The notes under the pieces are model-generated. The model ran no database searches. It was not told where the DNA came from and saw only the letters and a program-made list of their open reading frames with translations. Shown piece after piece: positions 21,520 to 32,551 of a stretch of DNA of 64,000 bases. The stretch is taken from positions 10,858,076 to 10,922,075 of the forward strand of contig JAMXIF010000043.1 in the NCBI GenBank assembly GCA_028583685.1. The letters run 5' to 3'. Position 1 is the stretch's first letter; the number at the start of each line of letters is the position of its first letter. A program made the translations under genes and the position numbers. The stretch is from Petaurus breviceps papuanus (taxonomy: Eukaryota; Chordata; Mammalia; Diprotodontia; Petauridae).

Positions 21520-22027
21520 AAATGGTTGTAACACTTCACAGCTCCACCAATAATGTATCTTTTCAAAATTCCTCCAACATAGACCATTGCGATTCTTTGT
21601 TGATTTGTAAAGTATGAGGTAAAACCTCAGGCTTGTTTTGAGTTGCATTTTTCTTATTATTGGGGATTTGGAGCATTTCTTTTATGTGATTCTGAATACT
21701 TTTCAGTTCTTCCTTTTAGAACTGTTTGTTCATATCCTTTGACATTTTACCTATAGGAAAATGGTTATTAGTAATATATATGTGTATATATGATATTATA
21801 ATATATAATAAACAATCTATATGTATAGATTGTTTATTTATCTTAGACACCAAACTCTTATAAAATAAACTCCTTAGAAAGAATTTTTCTCATTTGACCA
21901 GATTACCTTTTATCCTAGATTTATTCATCTTGACTGGGCTCGAATTTTTTCAGTTTCAAGTAATCAAAGTTAACTATTTTATATTTTGTAATTGCCTCTA
22001 TCTCTGGTTTGGTTAAAATACATTGGA
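21520..22027 (-). mobile_element. L1 LINE ORF2 (second part of the nested copy)
   Basis: Continues the minus-strand L1 of 17351-18011: antisense ORF2 C-terminal blocks GGTAAAACCTCAGGCTTGTT, 'gatttggagcatttctttta', 'ttagaactgtttgttcatatcctttg'. A TA-rich stretch lies at 21775-21840. It ends at about 22027, the 5' truncation point, where L3 resumes. Confidence 0.8.
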
Positions 22028-22280
22028 AGCAGGACTTGATTTTTTCTGCTTTACTTAAGAAGGTATAACTAGGAAGAGTCGGCAAAATTTATCAAGTTTT
22101 GATCTGATATAATGAAAAACCTCCAAAATATTGAGTTATACAAAAGTGGAATTGTCTGCCTTAGGAGACAGTGGGTTCTCTCTTTCTGGAGATCAGGCCA
22201 ATGCTGAATGATTATTTTTTGGGTGTGATATGGAGGGAACACTTGTTCTTCTGTGGATTGAGCAAGATGGCCTTTTTATT
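22028..22280 (+). mobile_element. L3/CR1 LINE 3' end (second part of the split copy)
   Basis: 22028-22090 (GACTTGATTTTTTCTGCTTT, AACTAGGAAGAGTCGG) follows directly, in L3/CR1 order, the block that ends at 17350. 22140-22270 matches the typical L3 end: AAAAGTGGAATTGTCTGCCT, 'ctggagatcaggccaatgctgaatga'. This shows that 17351-22027 is inserted DNA. Confidence 0.75.
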
Positions 22281-23490
22281 GCTTCAAACTGTGCTATAAA
22301 TATATATATGTATATATATAATATGTATATATATATGTGCTATGAAAATAAAAAAATAATCTATAAGTTTTCAGGAAAAACAAAAACAAAAGCTGAATTC
22401 CCAAACTCAGTGTGAAAGCAAAGGTACCCCAACTCCTAATGATAAAATGAGGCAATATTTATAAAAAAAATAAAGATAAATACAAACAAAAGCCATTCCT
22501 TTGCCCTTTTTTTCATCCTTAACTTCTGGAAGAACATCTTTAGGTTTGAACTTTTGGAGGCTATGCTCATCATGCCTTTTCTAATGAAACAATGATCACT
22601 ATGCCACATTTTTAGTTGGTTCAATTGTCATTTGTCCTTTTCCTTATCTTTCACTTCAAGAGGTCTCCTGGAAGTTTTATTTGTAGTTAATTCTGGAATG
22701 TCCCAATTAAAACTTTTTAGGACCTCTTAATCTTAGTGTGAATCAAGGGAGTGGATTGGAGATATGTTACATAGATGACTTTCAAGTAGTAATAGAAATG
22801 AATCAAACTCATTTTATTCTGCTCAAGAAAATTTTTCAGATACAAATGTTTTCTAGGCACCACCATCCTAATCCTAGACACACAAATAGATACATATACA
22901 TATATGCACACATAATACACACATATACATATACACACACTTACATGTGCAGGTATATATGTATTGATGCACATATAAATATATGTATACATGCATAAAT
23001 AGATATATAGATAGATATAGGTATATATATAGAGATATGGGCATAGACATAGGTGTAGAAATAGACATAGACATAGACATAGATACATACTGGTGATCTC
23101 TGTGGAGAAATTGCATTCAATTGACACCATGAAATCAGTCTGGCAAACTGCAAAAAAAAAATAGCCAAATAGTATAAAGAACAAAGAATTCCTTTCAAAT
23201 GGACTCTTCATCCTTTTAATTAAAACACTTAAGCCTAGTCAGTGATAAATGTCTTGCACATAGTCACTTTACAACTTAAAAAATTTTTTGCTTTTGTTTT
23301 TCCAAAATACTGTGACCATTATGACATGTGCCTTTTTTGTTGTTGTTCAAGCAGATAAATAATCGTTTATCAAAGTTATTAAATAATATCCTTGTAATAT
23401 GCTTCCAAATTCTTTTCTCACTAAACAATTTAATGCTGACTCCTTGGAATGTGCTATCCATTTGATCTATAGTCATTCATGAATGTTCTT
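22281..23490. other. Unique DNA with TA/CA microsatellites
   Basis: No gene recognised. TA-rich repeats lie at 22298-22340 and a long mixed CA/TA/GATA stretch at 22870-23090. Long ORFs across the latter on the minus strand are repeat artefacts (YIYLY-type translation). Confidence 0.6.
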
Positions 23491-25794
23491 ATTTCTGGGC
23501 AGAGACAAGAAGACAGAATAAAGGCAAGGATTCACCTAAGCTCTACACCAAACCCCTCCAAATACCTTTAAATAATAACTCTAAACAAATTTTAGGGTGG
23601 CAGGATCCACAAAAAGACAGAGTGAAACAATTTACCTACCCAAATTAGGAGGTTGGCAGAAAAGGTCTGTTGCACTGGGTTGAGAGAGAAGCACAGTCTA
23701 GTACAGACTATGTCAGTGCAAACTGGGCCCTGGCAAATCAGGAGCAGGCCTTAGAGAGACCAAACCAGTGACAACAGTGTCAGTTCCTAGACCTTTCAGT
23801 CTATAGACAGTAAGGGGACTGGGACAAGAGGTCAGAAGGAGATTTATGGAGGTCCGTTTACTGGTAACGGAGTCATGATTATGTTGCATTACCTATACTT
23901 GTACTGGAGCAGTAGTTCTGGGTCTTAGTCTCAGTGCAAGGAGGGCCACTAGCACATTAGAGGTTGTGACTAGGGACAGCAGGTTACAATTCAAGGAATG
24001 AAGAAAGTATTTGTGGCCATTCATGAGTGAGTGCACAGTACAGCAAAGTAGTAAACACTTCTATCTCTAAATCATGCCACTTTGGAAGAGTCAAAAATTC
24101 AAGGTCTCCAGAATTTCCTCTGACAATAGTTACACAAAATATCTGCAGTTTGAGACAGTGTCATCTCCACTTGGGAATCAGAAACCCACTTCAGTGAAGA
24201 GTTAAAAGTCAAAGAATAGGCTAGAAAATGAGGAAACAACAGAAAAAAATCAGGCCATAGAAAGTTACTATGGTGACAAGGAAGATTAAAACACACTCAG
24301 AAGAAGACAACAGTCAAAATTCCTGCATCCAAAGCCTCAGAGAAAAATGTTAATTGGTTGCAGGCTGTATAGGAGCTCAAAAAAGGATTTTAAAAATCAA
24401 GTAAGAGAGATAAAGGAAAAAAATGGGAAGAGAAATGAGAGTGATGCAAAAATAATTTTAAAAAGAGAGTCAACAGCTTGGTAAAGGAGGCACAAAAATC
24501 ATTGAAGAAATTAGCACCTTAAAAATAGATTAGGCCAAATGGTAAAAGAGGCACATGAATTCAATGAAGAAAAAAATTGCCTTGAGAAGTAGAATTGGTC
24601 AAATGGAAAATAGGATATAAAATCTCACTGCAGAAAATAATTCCTTAAAAGTTAGCATTTGGCAAGTGCAAGTTAACTATTTTATGAGACATCCAGAAGC
24701 AAATAAAATCAAAAGAACAAAAACAAGAAATGTGAAATATTCCACTGAAATAAAACAACTGATCTGGAAAAAAGATCGAGGAGAGATAATTTAAAAATCA
24801 CCTGACTACATGAAAATTAGAATAAAATTTAAAAAAGCCTAAACATCATATTTCAAGAAATTTTCTAGAAAAACTATCCTGATATTCTAGAACCAGAGTC
24901 TGGGATAGAGATTGGGAGGATCCACTGATTACCTCCTGAAAGAGATGTCAAAATGAAAGCTCCCAGGGATATTATAATTAAATTCCAGAAATCTCAGATC
25001 AAGAAGAAAATGCTGCAAGAATCCAGAAAGAAATAATTAAAGTATTGTAGAGTCATAGTCAGGATCAGAAAAGATTTAGCAGCTTCTACATTAAAGGATC
25101 AGAGGACTTGGAATATTATAGTGTAGAGGACAAAAGAACTTCAGGACTACAACCAAGAATCACATACCCAGCAAAACTAAATATAATTATTCAGGGGAAA
25201 ATGAATATTCAAAGAAATAGAATACTATCTAATAGTCCTGATGAGAAAGACCAGAGTCAAACAGAAGATTTGACTTTTAAATACAAGATGCAAAAGAAGC
25301 ATAAAAATGTAAACAGAAAAGACAAATAATAAGGGATTCAATACGGTTAAAGTGTTTATATTTCTTCATGGGAAAATGATATTTATAACTCCTAAAACTT
25401 TCTTATTACTAGGGCAGTTAGAAGGAATGCACATAGACAGAAGGCAGAGGTGCAAGTTGAATGTGATAATATGATTATAAAAAATTAAATATATTAAAGG
25501 GATAAAAAGAAGAATATATGGGTAGAAAAGGAAAGGAAGAGGTGGAATGGGATAAACTGCCATAAAAGAGACCTGAAAGAGATTTTACAGTGGAGGGGAA
25601 AAAATGAGGAGAACACATAAACCTTACTGTCATCAGAACTGGTTCAAAGAGGGAATAATATATATGCTCAATTGAGTGTAGAAATTTTTCTTATCTCACA
25701 AGAAAGTAGGAGGGAAAGAGAATAAGAGAAGGGGGGTAGAGCTGATAGAAAGGAGCACAGTTTAGGAGAGGTATAAGGGGGGAGAGAGACAGAG

Positions 25795-25795
25795 T

Positions 25796-25837
<42 letters not shown>

Positions 25838-26056
25838 NNNNNNNNNNNNNNNNNNNNNNNNNNNNNNNNNNNNNNNNNNNNNNNNNNNNNNNNNNNNNNN
25901 NNNNNNNNNNNNNNNNNNNNNNNNNNNNNNNNNNNNNAGAGACAGAGAGAGACAGAGAGAGAGACAGAGAGAGAGACAGAGAGACAGAGAGAGAGACAGA
26001 GAGACAGGCAGAGACAGACAGAGACAGAGAGACAGGGAGAGAGACAGAGAGAGAGA
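25795..26056 (+). repeat. (GA)n / (GACAGA)n low-complexity repeat with assembly gap
   Basis: A pure GA run at 25800-25832 and GACAGA-type units at 25938-26056 flank a run of 100 Ns. Reading frames through it are meaningless. Confidence 0.97.
25838..25937. other. Assembly gap of 100 N
   Basis: Exactly 100 N, a usual placeholder for a gap of unknown size. The true length and content are not known. Confidence 0.99.
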
Positions 26057-26689
26057 AATAGGCGAAAATAGAATGTAAGGAAATACATAGTTGATAATTA
26101 TCATTGTGACAAAAATTACAATAAGTTTCTCTGATAAAGACTTCATTAAAAAATTTTTTTTGTTCTCTGCTTTGGGCTTTTATTCTACCATAGATTTTGA
26201 GCTCAGGAACCAGGATGCCAGTGAGAGAGTAGTGGTTTATATTGACTGAGACAAGTCTAGCAACCTCTAGTGACTCAGCTGCCAAAACTGTAATTTCACA
26301 TCTCATCCAATTTGTGAATGGGATGTTACTTGGTGCTTTTGAAGTTTTGGTACAACAGAAGAATGGAAAGCTGCCTGAAAGATTTATTTTAAGGTAACAC
26401 AAGTTCATAGTGCTATATTGTTTCTGACTAGAAGGATTGGAATGTATACAGGGAGAGACATGTCACAAATGGTTGGGAGGCCCCTTTCTAACTTTAATTT
26501 TAATCTTTGTGATTGAATATCATTTTGTTTTCTTGCTTTCTGAATGTTGAACCTAAATGTTGTTCTGGAAATAGAGGGACTTAAAATACCCATTCCACTT
26601 GCAAAAGTCATATCTATGTGACTATAAATGAACTAGATTTAGGTGGAAAAAATAGATTGGTTAAGGTTGTTTCCGAAGACTGTGTAATG

Positions 26690-26707
26690 CTGTTAACACA
26701 TACACAC

Positions 26708-26738
<31 letters not shown>

Positions 26739-26742
26739 GAGT
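26690..26742 (+). repeat. (CA)n microsatellite
   Basis: About 20 CA units with a CG interruption, between unique sequences. Confidence 0.95.
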
Positions 26743-26944
26743 TAACAAACATTCATTTTCTCTAGCTCCCAACCTCCCCACATGGAAAAATAAGAATAAA
26801 ATAAATAAAGTCCAAAAAGGTAATTTTCCACATTGATCACATATAAAAATGTGTTATACTTATTCCATCACTTCTCTGTAAGGAGGTGGATAACATTCTC
26901 CATCATCAGTCCTCTGAATCATTACTGGTCAATGTGTTGAGGAA

Positions 26945-27620
26945 AATTATTGAGCCTTTGAATGTTGACTCATTTTTTTTAACATTCTTGCTACTGTATA
27001 TATTCTTTTCTTGGTTCTTCTCATTTCACTTTATATACAAGTCTTCTCAAAGTTTTTCTGAAACCATCCATTTAATAATTTATTATAGTATTCCTTTTTT
27101 ATTTACATACCATAGTTTGTTGAGCCATTTCACTCTTTTCATATACTCTCCTAGTTTCTATTCTTTGCCACAAACATGAGAAATGCTCTAAGTAATTACA
27201 TAAAAATTTGTTCTTTCTCTCTTTTCCTGATTTTTCTAAGATTAGGTTAAGTGATAGAATTATTGTATCAAAGATTATGCACAATTTTTGTGCATAGTTC
27301 CAAATTGCTATCTAGATGGCTCTACCAATTCAAAGCTTCATCAACAGTCTATTTGTGTTTACCTGAATCCCCTCTAACATTTATCATTTGCTTTCTATTG
27401 TCAACAATTCCAATCTAATGGATGTGACAAAGAAGTTGAATTGCTTTAATTTTAAGTTCTCTTACTATAAGTGATTCAGAAGATGTTTGTTTGTTTGTTT
27501 TTTTGGTATATGGCTATTGGTAGTTTGGGTTTCTTCCCTCAAGAAATGCCTGTTCATATACTTTCATCATTGATCAATTGAATAATAGATTTTATTTTTA
27601 TAAATAGGAATCAGTTCATT
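26945..27620 (-). mobile_element. L1 LINE ORF2 3' fragment
   Basis: Antisense ORF2 blocks in the same order as at 17600-18000 and 21520-21760: 'tactgtatatattcttttcttggttct', 'ccatagtttgttgagccattt', GTTCCAAATTGCTATCTAGA, 'ctgttcatatactttcatca'. Strongly diverged, no open frame. 5'-truncated near 27620. Confidence 0.75.
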
Positions 27621-28690
27621 ATGTAATGGTGGCTTACCTTTGAAACCTACTTAGATCTCTGAACATGGAGCACCCTTAAGTACTTGACCTGGTCATGCTC
27701 AGATCTCCTAAGATAGAGATACTCTTGTCCCCTGCCATGTAGGTGGCATTAGCCTTCATCCATTGTTTCCATGACTGGAATAGGCTACATCTTTAAAATT
27801 AGAATGACAGATGGTTGCTCTCTTTCTACCACACTTTCTAGCTTAGGTTCTTTCCTATTTAATCCAGAAATTGAAGATTCTAGTTCAACTGTAGTATATG
27901 GGTGCCATGAACTGAGCTAATGAAAGGGGAAAGGCTTCCTTTCTCTGCTTCCTTTTTTGCCTTGCTCTAAGAAATGCACCTAAGGCTATTTGTCTCTTCC
28001 TCTTTAGTTCCAGAGTCTGGTTCCAGATCCCCAAATTAGACCCATGGTGATCTTGTAGCCAGGATTGATGTAAGATATCCTGGTCATCCACTCCTGAGAC
28101 AATAATGACTCAAGAAAGGGCTGAAAAAATTAGGGTTCCTGGGACTAGACCTGTAGGCATTTTAAGACTTAGAACTGGGGTGTGAAATATAAAAACAATT
28201 TTAACCTAAGGACCTAATCCCTTCCTGAGAAATGGAGGTGTTATGGGGTGGAGGGGAAGAGTAAGTATATATCATTAGGATTATACCTTTTGAAATGAAT
28301 ATTTCTTTGTAAAAGCTAATTAGACTGTTATTGATTAAATGGAACTAGGGTTCAGGGGCCCCCATATATTTGGGGAATACTATGGTGGAGGGGGACTGAT
28401 ACCAAAGACAAAGAACCTAGACACTCCCCCAAACCCTTCAAGAATACCAGAAAACTCTGGCAGAAAAAGTAAAATCTAACATGCCTCTCCTTCTGGGAAG
28501 TGATGGCTAGGGTAATCAGTATTATATATCTTATCACTCAGACCATTATATAAAACAAACAAACAAAAAACAAAACAAAGAAAACAAAAAAAAAAAAAAC
28601 CCGAAGAAAGAAAACACTTACTATGTGTCTTGAGGACTCATAGTCTAAATTCCACTTTATAGTTATATTATAGAGATGACCTTAGTCAAT
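27621..28690. other. Unassigned sequence
   Basis: No gene. The minus-strand ORFs here are short and unlike known proteins. An A-rich stretch lies at 28550-28610. The stretch 27625-28140 could be an old LTR or DNA element, but no end signals were found. Confidence 0.4.
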
Positions 28691-29240
28691 TGGTCAATTA
28701 ATAACTGAAAGTATTTGTTAAGCATATATTATGTACCCAGAATACATCATGAGAAATTTAAAACAAATAAAGAGCTGAAGTTCCTGTCCTCCAAGAGTTT
28801 ACTGATTTTAGGGGAAAATAAGATTATGGTACCAGAAAATTAGATAACAATAATATAAGATCCATAAATTTAGAGAACTGGAAATGACTTCTGAAGTCAC
28901 AGTATCCAATACCTCCATTTTAGAGATGATGAACTGTGACCCTGAAAGCTTTAGCAAAGTGACAATGGTATATTTGAAAGGGTACTGGAATCTGAGTCAG
29001 GAGAGCAGGGGTCAAATCTCAGCTCTTAATATTTACCATCTATGTGATTCGGGGCAATCCCTTCACCTCTCTGGGCTTCATTCTCCTCATCTATAAAAGT
29101 ATTGTGGTGGACTAGATAAACTCTAATGTTAGCTCTAAATCCTCTTATCCTATGATTTGCCCATCGTCAAGCAGTCAGTGGATAACAAAATAAGCACCAG
29201 AAGTCAATTCTTCTGACTCCAAATCAGTGATCTTCTGATA
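28690..29240 (+). repeat. Cluster of MIR and core-SINE-type repeats
   Basis: 28690-28840: the 'tatttgttaagcatatattatgtaccca' type. 28868-28950: an old fragment with 'agaactggaaatgacttctgaag'. 28965-29160: a near full-length plus-strand MIR (TATTTGAAAGGGTACTGGAA, 'tctataaaagtattgtggtg', TTAGCTCTAAATCC). 29160-29240: a further diverged piece. Confidence 0.75.
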
Positions 29241-29429
29241 CTTCAAAGTTCCTTCCCAGAGAGTAAATTCTAAGTTGCAGACTTTAAATACTTTAAGGGT
29301 TCAGAGAAGGTAGAGATCAGTATGGATTGAATTAGTCCTAGAAGGCTTAATTGAGGTGAGGGATGTTGACAGATAGGTAGTATGCAGAAGTAAAAGACAG
29401 TTAAACATTCACTATCCATTTTGTGTAAC

Positions 29430-29635
29430 ATTATTGTGCCACTGGAAAAAGCATTGACTTTAGAGTCAGAGACTCCAGGTTCAAATCTTGACTCTGTCAC
29501 TTACTATACTCGTTACCTAATGTAATGGATTTAACCTCTTTGGACCTCAGTTTTCTCTTCTGTAAAATAAGGGAATTTGACTAAGTGAACTCTGGGTTTC
29601 TTTCCAACTACAGTTATTTTGATGTCTGATTCTAT
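29430..29635 (+). repeat. MIR, near full length
   Basis: GGAAAAAGCATTGACTTTAG, GGTTCAAATCTTGACTCTGT, 'cctcagttttctcttctgtaaaataa' and a 3' end AACTACAGTTATTTTGATG. Confidence 0.85.
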
Positions 29636-29840
29636 GCCCAGGACTATTCTAGAAATTGAGAGGGGTAAAAGAGAACTAGAAGGGAAGGCATTTTCCAACA
29701 CAGTAGTTAAAGGTAAGACTATTTTTCCTTGTAGGGGCTTGGGTTAATAAGGACTTCTTAACCATCCTCCAAACAAAAAGTATATCAGAGAGGAAAATAT
29801 AATTCAGTTTTCACTTTTTAAAAAATTGCCTGGGGGGGGG

Positions 29841-30552
29841 CGGAGCCAAGATGGCAGAGTAGAAGCACGACCTTCCCGCAGCTCCGGCTTCTACTCTCCC
29901 CAATCCATGTAAAAAGGGGACTCTAAACAAACTTTGGAGCTGCAGAACCGACAAAATGACACAGAGAAGCTAACCTCCCTCTGACGACAGCCCAGCAGGC
30001 CAGCAGGAATCGGCCAGAGCAGCGCTCTGGGAGCTGAGCCCAGCCCCACCGAGGCTTTAGCCCCAGGGCGGGCATGACCAGCCGCCAGCCAGAGGGACTC
30101 CAGATCAGCAGCAGCTGTGGCCGTTTCCAGATTTATCAATACATAGATGCGAAGGACAAGGTGAGAGGCCAGTGCAGTCTGGACTTTGGGACCCAGGAAG
30201 TGGGAGTGCGTGGCTTTTACCCCCGGAGCAAGAAACCGCTGAGACGCCAGCACAGCCTGCCAGCGCCACGTGGCGGCTTCAGCTCCTGGCCTGCAGAGTG
30301 TAGGGGGACCAAGCACCAGTCTGAGGGGTCATCCCTCTTGCTTTAACCTGCTTGGATCTGGATTGCAGTCTAGAGTGGAGGTCCTGGGGTGTGTGTCCAG
30401 CTTGCCAGAGCGTGTGGAGACCTCAGAGAGGGCACCCATCTAATACCTCAGGCAGCTGAGAAAACCCCAGCGTTTGGGGCGAAAACTCCCCTGTCTGGTG
30501 GCAGAGTCCTACTGTGGCAAAAAGCCCAAAAGTCAAATCATTGAGTGGCAAA
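29841..30552 (+). promoter_or_regulatory. HAL1 5' UTR, likely internal promoter
   Basis: About 710 bp, GC-rich relative to its surroundings, beginning GGAGCCAAGATGGCAGAGTA, which recurs at the head of every L1/HAL1 copy here. The AAGATGGC core fits the YY1 site that sets L1 transcription start in placental L1; its role here is inferred. No TATA box. Confidence 0.5.
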
Positions 30553-31605
30553 ATGAGCAGGCAAAGGAAACAAAGCAGACAGAAGATTCCAACATTACAC
30601 TCCTATTTTGGGGATAAGAAGGAGCAAGGCATGGAACAGGAGGAAATCAGTGAAGTCAGAACTCCTGCACCAAAAGCTTCAAAGGAGAATACAAGCTGGT
30701 TACAGGCCATAGAGGACCTTAAGAAGCAGATAAGAGAAGTGAAGGAAAATTTGGGAAGAGAAATGAGAACAATGCAAGAAAATTATGAAATGAGAGTCAA
30801 CAGCCTGACTGAAGAAAATAATACCTTAAAAAACAGACTGACTCAAATGGCAAAGGAGGCTCAAAAAGGCAATGAGGAGAAGAATGCCTTAAAAAGTCGA
30901 ATTTGCCAGATGGAAAAAGAATCTCAAAAGCTCACTGAGGAGAATCATTGCTTCAGAATTAGATTGGAGCAAATGGAAGCTAATGACTTTATGAGAAATC
31001 AAGATGCTGTTAAACAGATCCAAACAAATGAAAGAATAGAAGGCAATGTGAAATATCTCATGGGAAAAACCACTGACCTGGAAAGTAGATCCAGGAGACA
31101 TAATTTAAAAATTACTGGACTGCCTCAGAGCCATGACCAAAGTAAGAGCCTGGAAAGCATCCTCCAGAAAGTTCTCAAAGAAAACTGCCCTGATGTTTTA
31201 GAACCAGAGGGCAAAATAGAGGTTGAAAGAATCCACCGATCACCTCCTGAAAAAGATCCCAAAAAGAAAACTCCTAGGAATATTATAGCCAGGTTCCGGA
31301 ATTCCCAGATTAAGGAGAGAATATTACAAGCATCCAGGAAGAAACAATTTGAATATTGTGGAAACACAATCAGGATAACCCAGGATCTGGCAGCTTCTAC
31401 ACTGTGGGATCGAAGGGCCTGGAATGTGATATTCCGGAGGTCAAGGGAGCTGGGATTAAAACCAAGAGTAACCTACCCAGAAAAACTGAGTATCATGTTT
31501 CAGGGGAAAATATGGTCATTCAATGGAATACAGGACTTTCAAGCATTCTTGCTGAAAAAACCAGAGTTGAATAGAAAATTTGACATTCAGATACAAGAAG
31601 CATGA
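30553..31605 (+). CDS. HAL1 ORF1, L1 ORF1p-like RNA-binding protein
   Basis: 350 codons plus stop with no interruption, the only well-preserved coding region here. The frame is open 13 codons further up but begins there with GTG; the first ATG (30553, MSRQRKQSRQ) aligns with the start in the copies at 1197 and near 6586. Residues about 50-175 form a coiled coil (NSLTEENNTLKNRLTQ). About 181-275 is the ORF1-type RRM (NLKITGLPQS, RIHRSPPEK, RNIIARF, IRITQDL). About 277-337 is the C-terminal domain (RRAWNVIFRR, PRVTYPEKLSIMFQGKIW). L1 ORF1 proteins trimerise and coat their RNA; the same role is inferred. Whether it is expressed is unknown. Confidence 0.85.
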   Translation: MSRQRKQSRQKIPTLHSYFGDKKEQGMEQEEISEVRTPAPKASKENTSWLQAIEDLKKQIREVKENLGREMRTMQENYEMRVNSLTEENNTLKNRLTQMAKEAQKGNEEKNALKSRICQMEKESQKLTEENHCFRIRLEQMEANDFMRNQDAVKQIQTNERIEGNVKYLMGKTTDLESRSRRHNLKITGLPQSHDQSKSLESILQKVLKENCPDVLEPEGKIEVERIHRSPPEKDPKKKTPRNIIARFRNSQIKERILQASRKKQFEYCGNTIRITQDLAASTLWDRRAWNVIFRRSRELGLKPRVTYPEKLSIMFQGKIWSFNGIQDFQAFLLKKPELNRKFDIQIQEA

Positions 31606-31657
31606 GAAGGTAAACAGGAAAAAGAAATCATAAGGAACTTATCAAAGTTGAACTATT

Positions 31658-31806
31658 TTTTTTTTAAGCAATCGGGGTTGAGTGGCTTGATCGGGGTTGC
31701 ATGGCCAGTTGTTGTTTCTGGGTGTGGTGTTGGGTGTCTGGGCCCGGATTTGATCCGCATCGTCCCGGCACTGGAGCCGGTGCTCTTGCTCGCTGAGCCA
31801 CCTGGC
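31658..31806 (-). mobile_element. Marsupial SINE inserted in HAL1
   Basis: A minus-strand tRNA-derived SINE of about 149 bp: T-run tail at 31658-31665, head GGCCAGGTGGCTCAGCGAGC read from 31806. The flanking TSD CAAAGTTGAACTATT is perfect at 31643-31657 and 31807-31821. It inserted about 50 bases after the ORF1 stop. Same subfamily as 37358-37534 and the right half of 35594-35901. CpG-rich and little diverged, so young. Confidence 0.93.
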
Positions 31807-32515
31807 CAAAGTTGAACTATTAACATTCCTACATGGAAAAACAATAATTGTAACCTATGAAACTTTTCTCAGTAGTTAAAGGGATTAGAAATATATATAT
31901 GTCTTTATATGAGGGTATGCGGGCATATGAATACATATGTGAATGTGTATATATACGTTTACAGGTATACATAGATAGAGGGCACGGGACCAATTTAACA
32001 GGAAGGGATGATACTTAAAAGGTGAAATTAAGAGGCGACAGGAATATAATGAAAGGAGATGGGGAGAGACAGAGTGGGGCAAACTATCTCATACAGAAGA
32101 GGCAAGGGAAAATGTTTACAATGGAGGGGAAGAATAGGAAGGCAAAAGAGAATAGGTCAACCTTATTCCTATTGAATCTGGCTTGAGAAGGGAGGGGATC
32201 TCACCCTCCAGGAGAATAGGGGGGGAAGGGGATGTGAGGGGGGATGATGGAAGGGAGGGCAGGCTGGGGGGGAGGGAAGTTGGAAGCACCCACTTTTGAA
32301 AAGGGACAGGATCAAAATAGAGAATAGAACAAGTGTGAGGTGGGATAGGAGGGAGGGAAATATAGTCAGTCTTTTACAATACATCTACTATGTTATTGTT
32401 TTGCATTAGCCACACATGTACAACCTATACTGAACTGCTTGTCCCCCCAGTGGGGGTGGGTGGCGGGGGGGGGTAAGGAAATGTATCTTGAATAGAATGT
32501 TTTAAAAACATTCAA

Positions 32516-32551
<36 letters not shown>

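Larger units (their letters stand above)
23498..26155 (+). mobile_element. ORF2-less L1/HAL1 derivative with broken ORF1
   Basis: Head at 23498 (GGGCAGAGACAAGAAGACAG), 5' UTR to about 24220, then a decayed ORF1 (about 24230-25330): AAAAATGTTAATTGGTTGCA marks the coiled-coil start, and residues of the C-terminal domain read LQPRITYPAKLNIIIQGKMN at 25141-25200. After ORF1 comes the purine-rich spacer (25340-25780), a GA repeat with an assembly gap, then about 80 bases that look like the endonuclease start joined to the ORF2 end (TTTCTCTGATAAAGACTTCA). Nearly all ORF2 is absent. Confidence 0.75.

Noticed and set aside
22717-23211. A 164-codon minus-strand frame and overlapping frames
   Set aside because: Most of it is translated CA/TA microsatellite (YIYLYIYL-type).
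25668-26408. A 246-codon minus-strand frame
   Set aside because: It reads through 100 N and a GA repeat; the translation is (SLSLS)n and has no meaning.
29891-30316. A 141-codon open frame antisense in the HAL1 5' UTR, with a similar one at 6979-7200, reminiscent of primate L1 ORF0
   Set aside because: The frame has no ATG near its start in either copy, and a GC-rich 5' UTR easily yields antisense open frames. Similarity between the copies follows from DNA similarity.
30514-30552. Thirteen extra codons upstream of the HAL1 ORF1 ATG
   Set aside because: They would need a GTG start. All related copies point to the ATG at MSRQRKQ-type sequence as the real start.
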